Source: an uncultured Bacilli bacterium (GTDB taxonomy: Bacteria > Bacillota_I > Bacilli_A > RF39 > UBA660). Taken from it: a DNA stretch of 8,418 nt. Below are positions 1-6,063 of the stretch, in pieces (the first letter of the stretch is position 1; each line of letters starts with the position of its first letter). Under the pieces are notes generated by a model, which had not been told where the DNA came from, searched no databases, and saw only the letters and a program-made list of their open reading frames with translations. Both the position numbers and the translations under genes were made by a program. The stretch covers positions 1 to 8,418 of the forward strand of contig CANQHY010000049.1 in NCBI GenBank assembly GCA_947623975.1, written 5' to 3'.

Positions 1-15
1 TATCTTAATGTTCAT
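1..15 (-). CDS. rbfA: RbfA, 5' end only (first five codons)
   Basis: The minus strand reads GGGAGG, five bases, then ATG AAC ATT AAG ATA, giving MNIKI before the window ends. The strong Shine-Dalgarno sequence and correct spacing support a real start. Identity is inferred from position: in Bacillus-type nusA operons, rbfA (30S ribosome-binding factor A, a cold-shock maturation factor for 16S rRNA) follows infB, sometimes with ylxP between. Five residues cannot prove the family. If it is rbfA, ylxP is missing here. It lies 81 bp after the infB stop and has a possible promoter of its own just upstream. Confidence 0.5.
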
Positions 16-32
16 AATTACCTCCCACATAT

Positions 33-61
33 AATATAACATGAGAGAACTATTTTTACAA
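33..61 (-). promoter_or_regulatory. Possible sigma-A promoter for rbfA inside the infB–rbfA gap
   Basis: On the minus strand a TTGTAA hexamer (56–61) is separated by exactly 17 bp from TATATT (33–38). The start codon is only 17 bp past the -10 box, so the transcript would begin almost at the GGGAGG ribosome-binding site. No convincing terminator lies between infB and this site, so read-through from the operon would also supply rbfA. AT-richness makes chance matches common. Confidence 0.35.
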
Positions 62-96
62 AAAGAAAACGCAAATAAGACTATCTACGCCAAATA

Positions 97-2208
97 TTAT
101 CTTTTTACCTCTTTAAGTTCATATATTTCTAGGCAATCGTTTTCTTTAATATCTTGGAATCCTTCAAGAGTTATACCACAGTCCATGCCTTTTGGAACCT
201 CTTTTACTTGATTCTTTTCTCTTTGAAGAGATTTTATTTTGGTATTAGCTAAAACGATACCATCTCTTATTATTCTTACATTAGCACCGTTTTTTACAAC
301 ACCGCTTTTAACATGGCTTCCTGCTATTATCCCAATTTTAGAAAATCTAAATAATTGTACTACTTCAACCTCACCAATTATTTCTTCTTCGTAGACTGGA
401 TCAAGTAATCCTTTCATAGCATTTTCGATATCTTCTATCATTTTGTAAATTATATCGTATAGCTTAATATCGACACTGTATTCCTTAGCACTTTCTATTA
501 CGGAAGAAGAAGGACGAACATTAAAGCCAATAATAATTGCATTAGAAGCATGAGCCAAAACGACATCACTTTCAGTTATTGTTCCAACGCCACCGCGAAT
601 TACGGAAACCTTTACACCATCGACGTTTATTTTAGCAAGGCTTTGCTTTATTGCCTCTAAGCTTCCATTTACATCGGTTTTTAAAACTACGTTTATTTCT
701 TTAATTCCCTCTTTAATAGCACCGAATAAATCATCTAAAGTCATACCAGATTTGTTTGTATCTTTGCTTCTTATACGCATCTTTCTTCTTTCAGCAATAT
801 TTTTGGCTTGTTTTTCAGTCTCAAAAGCCATAAAACGATCTCCTGCCGTAGGAACGTCTTGAATACCAGTTATTTCAACAGGCATTGAAGGTGAAGCTTC
901 GACTAATTCTTTGCCTTTGTCGTTTTTTAGTGATCTAACCTTTCCAGCACTGGTACCTACTACTACGGGATCTCCTAATCTAAGAGTTCCATTTTGGACA
1001 AGAACCGTTGCCACAACACCAGTCTTCTTATCAAGTTTTGATTCGATTACTGTTCCAATTGCATATCTAGAAGGATTTGCTTTTAATTCTGCCATTTCAC
1101 TAACTAAAAGAATGTTTTCTAAAAGTTGATCAATTCCCTCACCTGTTTTACAAGAGATATTATTAAAAATTGTATTTCCACCCCAAGCTTCAGGAGTAAG
1201 TCCATATTCTGAAAGCTCAGTCATTACTTTTTCTATATTAGCATCAGGTTTATCAATTTTGTTAATTGCTACTATTATTGGTACATTGGCAGCCTTAGCA
1301 TGATCGATAGCTTCTTTTGTTTGTGGTTTTACACCATCATCAGCAGCCACTATTACAATAACAATATCAGTTACACTAGCTCCACGAGCACGCATTTCCG
1401 TAAAAGCTTCATGTCCAGGTGTATCAATAAAAGTTATTTTCTTACCGTTGTAATCTACCTGATAAGCTCCGATTGCTTGAGTTATTCCTCCCGCTTCACC
1501 ACTTACAACATCAGTTTGCCTAATTTTATCAAGTAGCGACGTTTTTCCGTGATCGACATGTCCCATTACAGTAACTATTGGAGGTCTTGCTTGTAAGTTT
1601 TCCTCTTTATCGCTGACTTCGTATTTTTCAAAATTACTTATATCTTTTGCTTCTTCTCTTTTTAATTCTTTATCATAATCCAATACGACAAGTTCTACAA
1701 TTTCATAAGAAAGTGGATAATTTATATTAGCCATAATTCCAAGCTTTATAAGTTTCTTAATTATTTCACTAGCTTCTACTTTTAGGCTATTTGCAAGATC
1801 TGCTACTGTCATATCTTCTTTATAAAGAACTACATTCTCCTGATTAATATCTTCATTTTGCATTAATTTTTCCCTGTGTTTATATAATTCTTTTCTTTCT
1901 TTTTGAAATTTTATTTTATTATTTTCTACGCGTTCTGATTTTGGTTTTAATTTTTGTTTGTTAGTTGTATTATCGATATCGATTTTAGCATCACTTATCA
2001 TCTGTTCAATCTTTTCATCTAATACTTCTTCGTAGGTAATTTCTTCTTCTATTTCAAGATTAGCTATTTCACCATCTAAAAGAACGATATCATCTTCTGA
2101 TAGAGATGTTTTTTCGTTATCATATTTTATACCTAACTTATCACATAATTTTTCTATTTCTTCTACACTCTTATTAACATCATTCGCGTATTCCAATATA
2201 CTCATCAT
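97..2208 (-). CDS. infB: Translation initiation factor IF-2
   Basis: IF2 is the GTPase that brings fMet-tRNA to the 30S subunit and promotes 50S joining. With the ATG at 2208 the protein has 703 residues, close to the Bacillus length. Residues 1–50 look like a first IF2N module, followed by an acidic/charged linker. A second IF2N module lies near 130–180. The GTPase core shows G1 GHVDHGKT (216–223), G2 around GGITQAIGAY, G3 DTPGH (262–266), G4 NKID (316–319) and G5 SCK (352–354), where SAK is commoner. The beta-barrel and C-terminal domains follow intact. I chose 2208 (or the ATG at 2205) because GGTGATT sits correctly before it. The longer frame from GTG at 2220 would begin inside that Shine-Dalgarno sequence. 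It lies 25 bp after the dCMP deaminase gene, in the same operon. Confidence 0.97.
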   Translation of the reverse strand: MMSILEYANDVNKSVEEIEKLCDKLGIKYDNEKTSLSEDDIVLLDGEIANLEIEEEITYEEVLDEKIEQMISDAKIDIDNTTNKQKLKPKSERVENNKIKFQKERKELYKHREKLMQNEDINQENVVLYKEDMTVADLANSLKVEASEIIKKLIKLGIMANINYPLSYEIVELVVLDYDKELKREEAKDISNFEKYEVSDKEENLQARPPIVTVMGHVDHGKTSLLDKIRQTDVVSGEAGGITQAIGAYQVDYNGKKITFIDTPGHEAFTEMRARGASVTDIVIVIVAADDGVKPQTKEAIDHAKAANVPIIVAINKIDKPDANIEKVMTELSEYGLTPEAWGGNTIFNNISCKTGEGIDQLLENILLVSEMAELKANPSRYAIGTVIESKLDKKTGVVATVLVQNGTLRLGDPVVVGTSAGKVRSLKNDKGKELVEASPSMPVEITGIQDVPTAGDRFMAFETEKQAKNIAERRKMRIRSKDTNKSGMTLDDLFGAIKEGIKEINVVLKTDVNGSLEAIKQSLAKINVDGVKVSVIRGGVGTITESDVVLAHASNAIIIGFNVRPSSSVIESAKEYSVDIKLYDIIYKMIEDIENAMKGLLDPVYEEEIIGEVEVVQLFRFSKIGIIAGSHVKSGVVKNGANVRIIRDGIVLANTKIKSLQREKNQVKEVPKGMDCGITLEGFQDIKENDCLEIYELKEVKR

Positions 2209-2233
2209 ATTAATCACCACTTTCTATAATATT

Positions 2234-2698
2234 TTATTTTTCACTATATTTCACTAATTCAATTTTACTTTCCTTTAACATTTCTTTAGATAATTCATCA
2301 CTGTAATCACTATCGTAGACAATTCTTTTTATTTCAGCATTTATTAACATTCTAGTACATATTGAACAAGGATAAGTGTTAACATAAAGTGTTCCACCTT
2401 TGATACTTACTCCTTTTACCGCTGCACTTATTATAGCGTTTTGCTCTGCATGAACAGCTCGGCAAACCTCTTGACGCGTACCTGATTCAATGTTGTTTAA
2501 TTTTCTTAGGCAACCACCTTTTTCAACACAATGATAAAGTCCTTTAGGGGCCCCATTATAACCAGTTGAAACCACTTGATTATCGACAGTTATTACGGCT
2601 CCTACCTTCCTACTTACGCAGTTAGATCTAGTTGCAACAAGACGAGCCATCTTTATAAAATACTCATCCCAACTTGGTCTATCATCATTTTTCTTCAT
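2234..2698 (-). CDS. comEB: dCMP deaminase (ComEB-type)
   Basis: The enzyme deaminates dCMP to dUMP, feeding thymidylate synthesis in the cytosol. The 154-residue protein has the zinc cytidine/deoxycytidylate deaminase signature: HAE (83–85, zinc ligand H and catalytic E) and PCSIC (110–114, two Cys ligands). It also has the GYNG motif (46–49) linked to dCTP/nucleotide binding in dCMP deaminases. Extra Cys at 27, 57, 63 and 79 could form a second metal site as in some family members (inference). GAGGT precedes the ATG at good spacing, inside the end of rnpM, and the two frames overlap by 14 bp. It occupies the slot normally held by ylxQ, between ylxR and infB. It should therefore be co-transcribed and translationally coupled with the translation genes. 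Base composition looks like its neighbours. Confidence 0.93.
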   Translation of the reverse strand: MKKNDDRPSWDEYFIKMARLVATRSNCVSRKVGAVITVDNQVVSTGYNGAPKGLYHCVEKGGCLRKLNNIESGTRQEVCRAVHAEQNAIISAAVKGVSIKGGTLYVNTYPCSICTRMLINAEIKRIVYDSDYSDELSKEMLKESKIELVKYSEK

Positions 2699-2966
2699 CT
2701 TTTACCTCATCTATCACTTTAATTATCTCTTCGTAAAACGAAGGATCTAAACTTATTTCTAAATACTTTTCTAATGCCTTATTATTTGAAGCTTTTCTAA
2801 CAATTTCTTTGTCTTTTTTAATATATGCTCCATGTCCATTTAACTTTCCAGTTAAATCTATTTCTACTTTGTTATCAGGTGTTCTAACTATTCTTAGTAG
2901 TTCTTTTTTGGGTAGCTTTTCTTTTGTTATCACACAAGTTCTTAAAGGTATCTTTCGCTCTTTCAT
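2685..2966 (-). CDS. rnpM: RnpM / YlxR family RNA-binding protein
   Basis: YlxR (now RnpM) is a small RNA-binding protein reported to modulate RNase P in Bacillus. The 93-residue product has the family layout: RKIPLRTCV near the N-terminus, a KKELLRIVR segment (20–28), then D-L-T-GK and a GHGAYI stretch at 44–49. The family consensus there is GRGAY, so Arg is replaced by His45. The C-terminus is longer and acidic. The start is the ATG after AAAGGTGATTTT. It begins 10 bp after the nusA stop and ends with TGA inside the dCMP deaminase gene. This is the only TGA stop seen in the window, and TAG lies two codons later in the same frame. The ylxR place after nusA is the conserved one. Confidence 0.92.
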   Translation of the reverse strand: MKERKIPLRTCVITKEKLPKKELLRIVRTPDNKVEIDLTGKLNGHGAYIKKDKEIVRKASNNKALEKYLEISLDPSFYEEIIKVIDEVKDEEK

Positions 2967-2976
2967 AAAATCACCT

Positions 2977-4107
2977 TTAGTTTTTAAAGTTTATACCCAT
3001 CTCTCTTGCTTGTTCTGTATTTTTTATATCGATTTTATAATGTGTTAATTTAGAAGCAAGGCGAGCATTTTGTCCCTTTTTACCAATAGCAAGAGAGAAA
3101 TTATCATCGTCAACAACAACAATTGCTTCCTGTTTTTTAGGATCTGTTATTATAACATGTAAATTTTTAGCAGGAGCTAGAGCGTTAGCAATAAATGTAG
3201 CAGGATCCTTATCGTACTTGACAAGATCTATCTTTTCTCCTGCAACCTCAGCGATAATATTATTTATTCTGCTTCTTTTTTCACCGATACAAGCTCCAAT
3301 TGGATCAATATTAGAATTCTCGCTATAAACAGCAACTTTGCTTCTAGAACCAGCATCACGTGCTACACTGTAGACTAAAACGGAACCATCATTTATTTCT
3401 GGTATTTCAAGTTCAAATAATCTTTTCAAAAATCCATAATGCGTTCTAGATAATAAAATAAATAAGCCTTTACCACTACTTTCAACTTTGCTTACATAAA
3501 CCTTTATTTGATGTCCCATTTCAATCTTTTCACCAGGGATGCAATCTTTCTTAGGAAGGATTCCATTGCTTCTTCCAAGATCGATAAAGTAATTATCGAC
3601 ATCTTCTAACGCTACTGTTCCAACTAATAGTTCATCTTGTTTATCACCGTACTCGGCCATAATAGAATTTCTTTCAGCTTCACGAATTTTTTGAATTATT
3701 ACTTGCTTTGCGGTAGAAGCTGCTACACGTCCAAAATCTTTTGGCGTTACCTCAGTATCTATCGTATCACCAATATTTAAAGATTTATTTATCTTTCTTG
3801 CTTCGGTCAAAGTTATGTGATAGTTAGGATTAAATTCTTCTTTTGTATCCTCTTCTAAAGAATCATCATCTTCTTCATCAATATCTTCTTCAAGTGCCAT
3901 CTCATCAGCTACAACTGTCTTATAAGAATATACTTTTATATCACCAGTTTCTCTATCAATTAATATTTTAGAATTAGTAAGTGAATTAAAATTCTTTTTA
4001 TAAGCTGTAGCAAGAGCTAATTCCATCGCTTCAAATACTAGGTTTCTATCTATTCCTTTTTCTTTTACAATCGAATCAACTGCCTTAATAAATTCTTGTC
4101 CGTTCAT
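2977..4107 (-). CDS. nusA: Transcription termination/antitermination factor NusA
   Basis: NusA binds RNA polymerase and nascent RNA and governs pausing, intrinsic termination and antitermination. From the ATG at 4107 the protein has 376 residues, the usual Firmicute length without the C-terminal repeats of proteobacteria. Order: RNAP-binding N-terminal domain (1–~150) with an acidic insertion at ~73–91, S1 domain (~155–222, ending LLSRTH), then GFLKRLFELEIPEI, KH1 (~230–300) and KH2 (~301–365, IGKKGQNARLASKL). The KH1 loop reads GEKR (275–278) where family members have G-x-x-G; KH2 keeps GKKG. The chosen ATG starts one base after the rimP TAG, with AAAGGAG inside the rimP end, so translation is likely coupled. 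The longer frame to 4161 would put the start inside rimP. Confidence 0.96.
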   Translation of the reverse strand: MNGQEFIKAVDSIVKEKGIDRNLVFEAMELALATAYKKNFNSLTNSKILIDRETGDIKVYSYKTVVADEMALEEDIDEEDDDSLEEDTKEEFNPNYHITLTEARKINKSLNIGDTIDTEVTPKDFGRVAASTAKQVIIQKIREAERNSIMAEYGDKQDELLVGTVALEDVDNYFIDLGRSNGILPKKDCIPGEKIEMGHQIKVYVSKVESSGKGLFILLSRTHYGFLKRLFELEIPEINDGSVLVYSVARDAGSRSKVAVYSENSNIDPIGACIGEKRSRINNIIAEVAGEKIDLVKYDKDPATFIANALAPAKNLHVIITDPKKQEAIVVVDDDNFSLAIGKKGQNARLASKLTHYKIDIKNTEQAREMGINFKN

Positions 4108-4108
4108 T

Positions 4109-4357
4109 CTATTCATCTCCTTTTGCTTTAGCATAAACATCGAGAATATACTTGTCCTCAATAAAATTTGCTTTTTCTACCAAGGGATCAATTATTTTAG
4201 TAGCAGCAACAACTTTGTCAATATCAATAATCTCATCACTATCTAAAATAACCCTCAAATAATTAATTTTTCCTTCTTTTTCAAGCAAAACATCATAAAT
4301 GCTAACATTTAAATTGTCTAGTTTATCTTTAACTAGCTCGATAAGTTTTTCTTTCAA
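4109..4357 (-). CDS. rimP: RimP, short form with N-terminal domain only
   Basis: RimP assists 30S subunit assembly. Family members usually have about 150 residues: an alpha/beta N-terminal domain and an SH3-like C-terminal domain. This one has 82 residues. It matches the N-terminal domain through YDVLLEKEGKINYLRVILD (21–39), then a helix, and ends at YILDVYAKAKGDE. That is where others read Y-x-L-E-V-S-S-P-G before the second domain. The nusA start follows after one base, so no leftover C-terminal coding remains and a simple frameshift is unlikely. Translation starts at TTG (4355–4357) after AGGTGG; no in-frame ATG fits better. It is the first gene of the nusA–infB operon, which supports the identification. 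A C-terminal half encoded elsewhere cannot be excluded. Confidence 0.82.
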   Translation of the reverse strand: MKEKLIELVKDKLDNLNVSIYDVLLEKEGKINYLRVILDSDEIIDIDKVVAATKIIDPLVEKANFIEDKYILDVYAKAKGDE

Positions 4358-4380
4358 AGTACCACCTCATCAATATAAAA

Positions 4381-4400
4381 GGTGGAAGTCTTCTTCCACC
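4381..4400 (-). promoter_or_regulatory. rimP leader hairpin (candidate attenuator or RNA switch)
   Basis: The minus strand has a perfect 8-bp stem, GGTGGAAG / CTTCCACC, with an AAGA loop. It begins about 6 nt after the predicted transcription start and is followed by TTTTATATTG. It could act as a weak intrinsic terminator/attenuator, ending either operon initiation or read-through from the queH operon. Its 3' arm plus the next T (CCACCT) is also exactly complementary to the rimP Shine-Dalgarno AGGTGG (4362–4367), 12 nt downstream, so two exclusive pairings are possible. Confidence 0.65.
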
Positions 4401-4413
4401 AGTTGCTACGCTA

Positions 4414-4442
4414 ATTATATTATAAAATTTGTTATTTAGCAA
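4414..4442 (-). promoter_or_regulatory. Promoter of the rimP–nusA–infB operon
   Basis: A perfect TATAAT (4414–4419) lies 17 bp from TTGCTA (4437–4442), which matches four of six -35 bases. A second overlapping TATAAT sits at 4419–4424. The predicted start is A at about 4407, giving a leader of about 50 nt to the TTG of rimP. The -35 box is only 18 bp past the stop of the upstream membrane-protein gene. Confidence 0.7.
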
Positions 4443-4460
4443 TAATTTATTTACAATTTA

Positions 4461-4772
4461 TTATTTTTTCTTATGGATAAATATTCTTACTATATAGAAT
4501 AAGAAGCACATATATATGAAGACAAAAATCCACATTAAAATCGTATAGAAAATACCATTTGAATATTTACCTATAATAGCAGGAATACTACTTGGACAAT
4601 ATTTACCAATCAAAGCCTGAAGCTCAGGTACTGGCACATTATCCTTTATAAAAGTAACTATTCTTAAAAAAATATCAACTATTGCAACAGCATAAACAAA
4701 GCTAGAGAATCTTCTAAAAAAGAATAGCACTAATAAAAGTAACACTATTAACACAACTAAATCTATATACAT
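4461..4772 (-). CDS. Small membrane protein of unknown function
   Basis: I do not recognise this 103-residue protein. It has a very hydrophobic N-terminal helix (~3–19), then RR and a second apolar, possibly amphipathic stretch (~23–42). A polar middle follows (~43–72), then a long hydrophobic segment (~74–98) and a basic HIS-LYS tail (HKKK). Two or three membrane crossings are likely. The middle holds a short internal repeat 12 residues apart: ALIGKYC (53–59) and AIIGKYS (65–71). The N-terminus vaguely recalls CvpA-like proteins, but I would not assign it. The ATG at 4772 is preceded by GAGGTG at good spacing; the GTG at 4781 lies within that site and is an unlikely start. It is last in the queH operon, 35 bp after the hydrolase gene, with no clear terminator before the rimP promoter. 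Confidence 0.75.
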   Translation of the reverse strand: MYIDLVVLIVLLLLVLFFFRRFSSFVYAVAIVDIFLRIVTFIKDNVPVPELQALIGKYCPSSIPAIIGKYSNGIFYTILMWIFVFIYMCFLFYIVRIFIHKKK

Positions 4773-4807
4773 CCTTTTCACCTCTACAATAAAATAATAG
4801 CATAATA

Positions 4808-5338
4808 CTAACTATTAAAAAAGTAATTTTTCTCTATTTCGTCACCTAAAGTTGTAAACTTGCCATGTCCAGGATACAAAGTAATATCAGGAGGATATTT
4901 TTTTATTTTCTCGATAGATTTAGTCATCTTTAACATGTCTCCACCTGCTAAATCGCATCGTCCAATGCTTCCTTTAAAAATAAAATCACCGCAAAACATT
5001 AATTTTTCCAAAGGAAAATAAAAGGTAATTGAATCCGGTGAATGACCTGGTGTAAAGATTACTTTAAACTTAAATAACCCAACCTGATAAAATGACTCTT
5101 CAGTACTATTTTTACTGAATACTGGGCAGGAATAAATCTTAAGGAAAGCTTTTAATGATCCCGTGTGATCTTCATGTCCATGGGTTATAAGAATAGCTAA
5201 TACTTTAGAATCTTTAGGAATAAAAGACATTATCTTTTCAAAATCGCTTCCAGGATCAACTATCAAATAATTATTATCCTGTTCTAATAAATAGCAATTT
5301 TCTTTTAGGCTACCATTTTCAATAATTTTTATTTTCAT
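4808..5338 (-). CDS. Metallo-beta-lactamase-fold hydrolase, glyoxalase II/YcbL-like
   Basis: The protein is a soluble, di-metal (usually zinc) hydrolase of the glyoxalase II-like branch. Metal ligands are visible in order: THGHEDH (52–58: H53, H55, D57, H58), PGHS (H99), CGD (D118) and PGHG (H158). The ending PGHGKFTTLGDEIEKN is typical of the YcbL/GloB-like group. True glyoxalase II has a C-terminal glutathione-binding helical domain, which is absent here, so the substrate is unknown. At 176 residues it is about 30 shorter than the usual ~205–210. The missing part lies between CPVF (71–74) and FTPGHS (95–100), where relatives have a longer loop. All catalytic ligands survive, so it should be active. 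It starts at ATG after TGGTGG, 9 bp past the queH stop, and is probably coupled to queH. Confidence 0.88.
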   Translation of the reverse strand: MKIKIIENGSLKENCYLLEQDNNYLIVDPGSDFEKIMSFIPKDSKVLAILITHGHEDHTGSLKAFLKIYSCPVFSKNSTEESFYQVGLFKFKVIFTPGHSPDSITFYFPLEKLMFCGDFIFKGSIGRCDLAGGDMLKMTKSIEKIKKYPPDITLYPGHGKFTTLGDEIEKNYFFNS

Positions 5339-5347
5339 AAACCACCA

Positions 5348-5986
5348 TTACTTATTTACATTCAATTCGTTTTTTCTTTTATTCCTATCTAAAAGCGAAT
5401 ATTTACAACCGCAAAAGTCTTGCCTATAAAGATTATAAACTGCTGATAATTCAATGCTTCTTTTATAACCATTTTTCTTTTTAAAATCCGAATATAAATA
5501 CTCTACTCCATATATTGAAGATAATTCTCTACCAATTTCATTTAGCACAATAGCATTCTTATAAGGACTGATTGTAAGAGTTGTCGTAAAATAATCAAAG
5601 TTGTTTTCTTTAGCATACTCAGCTGTTTTTTCCAAACGTAATCTGTAACATTTAAAGCATCTTGGTCCGCCTTCTTTTTCTTGTTCTAGGCCTTTAACCA
5701 TTCTTTCAAATTTTAGATTATCATAGTCGCAATTTACAACCTTTATTTCTTTATCGAAAGGATACTCTCTTAAAAATCTTACCTCTTCTAAGTATCTTTT
5801 GTTATATTCTTCGTATGATGCAATATTAGGATTATAATAAAAAACAGTAATATCAAAGTATTTGTTCAAATATTCTAAAACATAGCTAGAACAAGGAGCA
5901 CAACAGACATGTAGCAAAAGTTTTGGCCTTTTATTATCTGCTCTAATTTTTTTTAATGTTTCATCTAATAAAATCTGATAATTCAT
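5348..5986 (-). CDS. queH: Epoxyqueuosine reductase QueH
   Basis: QueH (formerly DUF208) reduces epoxyqueuosine to queuosine at the wobble base of GUN-anticodon tRNAs, replacing the unrelated QueG. The 212-residue protein carries the family signatures: LLHVCCAPCS with C28, C29 and C32, the FYYNPN segment (49–54), PRCFKCYRLRL (C110, C113), FTTTLTISPYKN (133–144) and LYRQDFCGCKYS (C192, C194). The Cys pairs are expected to serve the iron–sulfur cluster and a redox disulfide. The ATG at 5986 follows AAGGTGG with good spacing; a GTG three codons earlier lies in that site. It is the first gene of the unit queH–hydrolase–membrane protein, with its own promoter. No other queuosine genes are in the window, so whether preQ1 or queuine is made or salvaged cannot be told. 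Confidence 0.96.
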   Translation of the reverse strand: MNYQILLDETLKKIRADNKRPKLLLHVCCAPCSSYVLEYLNKYFDITVFYYNPNIASYEEYNKRYLEEVRFLREYPFDKEIKVVNCDYDNLKFERMVKGLEQEKEGGPRCFKCYRLRLEKTAEYAKENNFDYFTTTLTISPYKNAIVLNEIGRELSSIYGVEYLYSDFKKKNGYKRSIELSAVYNLYRQDFCGCKYSLLDRNKRKNELNVNK

Positions 5987-6003
5987 AAAAACCACCTTAA
6001 TTA

Positions 6004-6032
6004 ATTCTAATTATGTACATAGCAAAAGTCAA
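6004..6032 (-). promoter_or_regulatory. Promoter of the queH operon
   Basis: TTGACT (6027–6032, five of six) and TAGAAT (6004–6009, five of six) are exactly 17 bp apart. The start codon is 17 bp beyond the -10 box, so the leader would be about 10 nt, just enough for AAGGTGG. The -35 box begins only 3 bases after the T-run of the preceding lipoprotein terminator. Confidence 0.75.
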
Positions 6033-6035
6033 ATG

Positions 6036-6063
6036 AAAAAGATTTACTATTTACAAGTAAATC
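6036..6063 (-). terminator. Intrinsic terminator of the lipoprotein gene, stop codon in the loop
   Basis: The minus strand reads GATTTACT (6056–6063), a 7-nt loop, AGTAAATC (6041–6048), then TTTTTC. The stem has 8 Watson–Crick pairs, extendable by two G–U pairs at its base. The TAA of the lipoprotein gene (6047–6049) straddles the loop and 3' arm. The stem is AT-rich, so it may be weak, but hairpin plus T-run lies exactly at the gene end. Confidence 0.6.

Noticed and set aside
16..96. Terminator or small gene (ylxP) between infB and rbfA
   Set aside because: I found no stem with a T-run, and 81 bp is too short for ylxP; only a possible promoter is visible.
911..1129. Plus-strand open frame of 72 codons
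   Set aside because: It lies wholly antisense to infB, has no family features and no promoter; infB is certain there.
1300..1536. Plus-strand open frame of 78 codons
   Set aside because: It is antisense to the infB GTPase domain, with low-complexity Ser/Tyr-rich translation typical of a shadow frame.
2685..2698. Possible use of TGA as Trp (Mycoplasma code)
   Set aside because: Trp codons in infB, the deaminase, yceD, the lipoprotein and the membrane protein are all TGG, and no conserved protein has an internal TGA. The rnpM TGA alone is not decisive because TAG follows two codons later.
2809..3048. Plus-strand open frame of 79 codons
   Set aside because: It is antisense across rnpM and the nusA end, with no start signals.
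4109..4160. Frameshift explaining the short RimP
   Set aside because: nusA begins one base after the rimP stop with its own ribosome-binding site, leaving no room for a hidden C-terminal domain; the 51 upstream bases in the nusA frame code for nothing RimP-like.
4440..4466. AATAAT/ATTATT inverted repeat after the membrane-protein gene as a terminator
   Set aside because: It has only six A–T pairs and the T-run is on the plus side, where no gene arrives; too weak to call.
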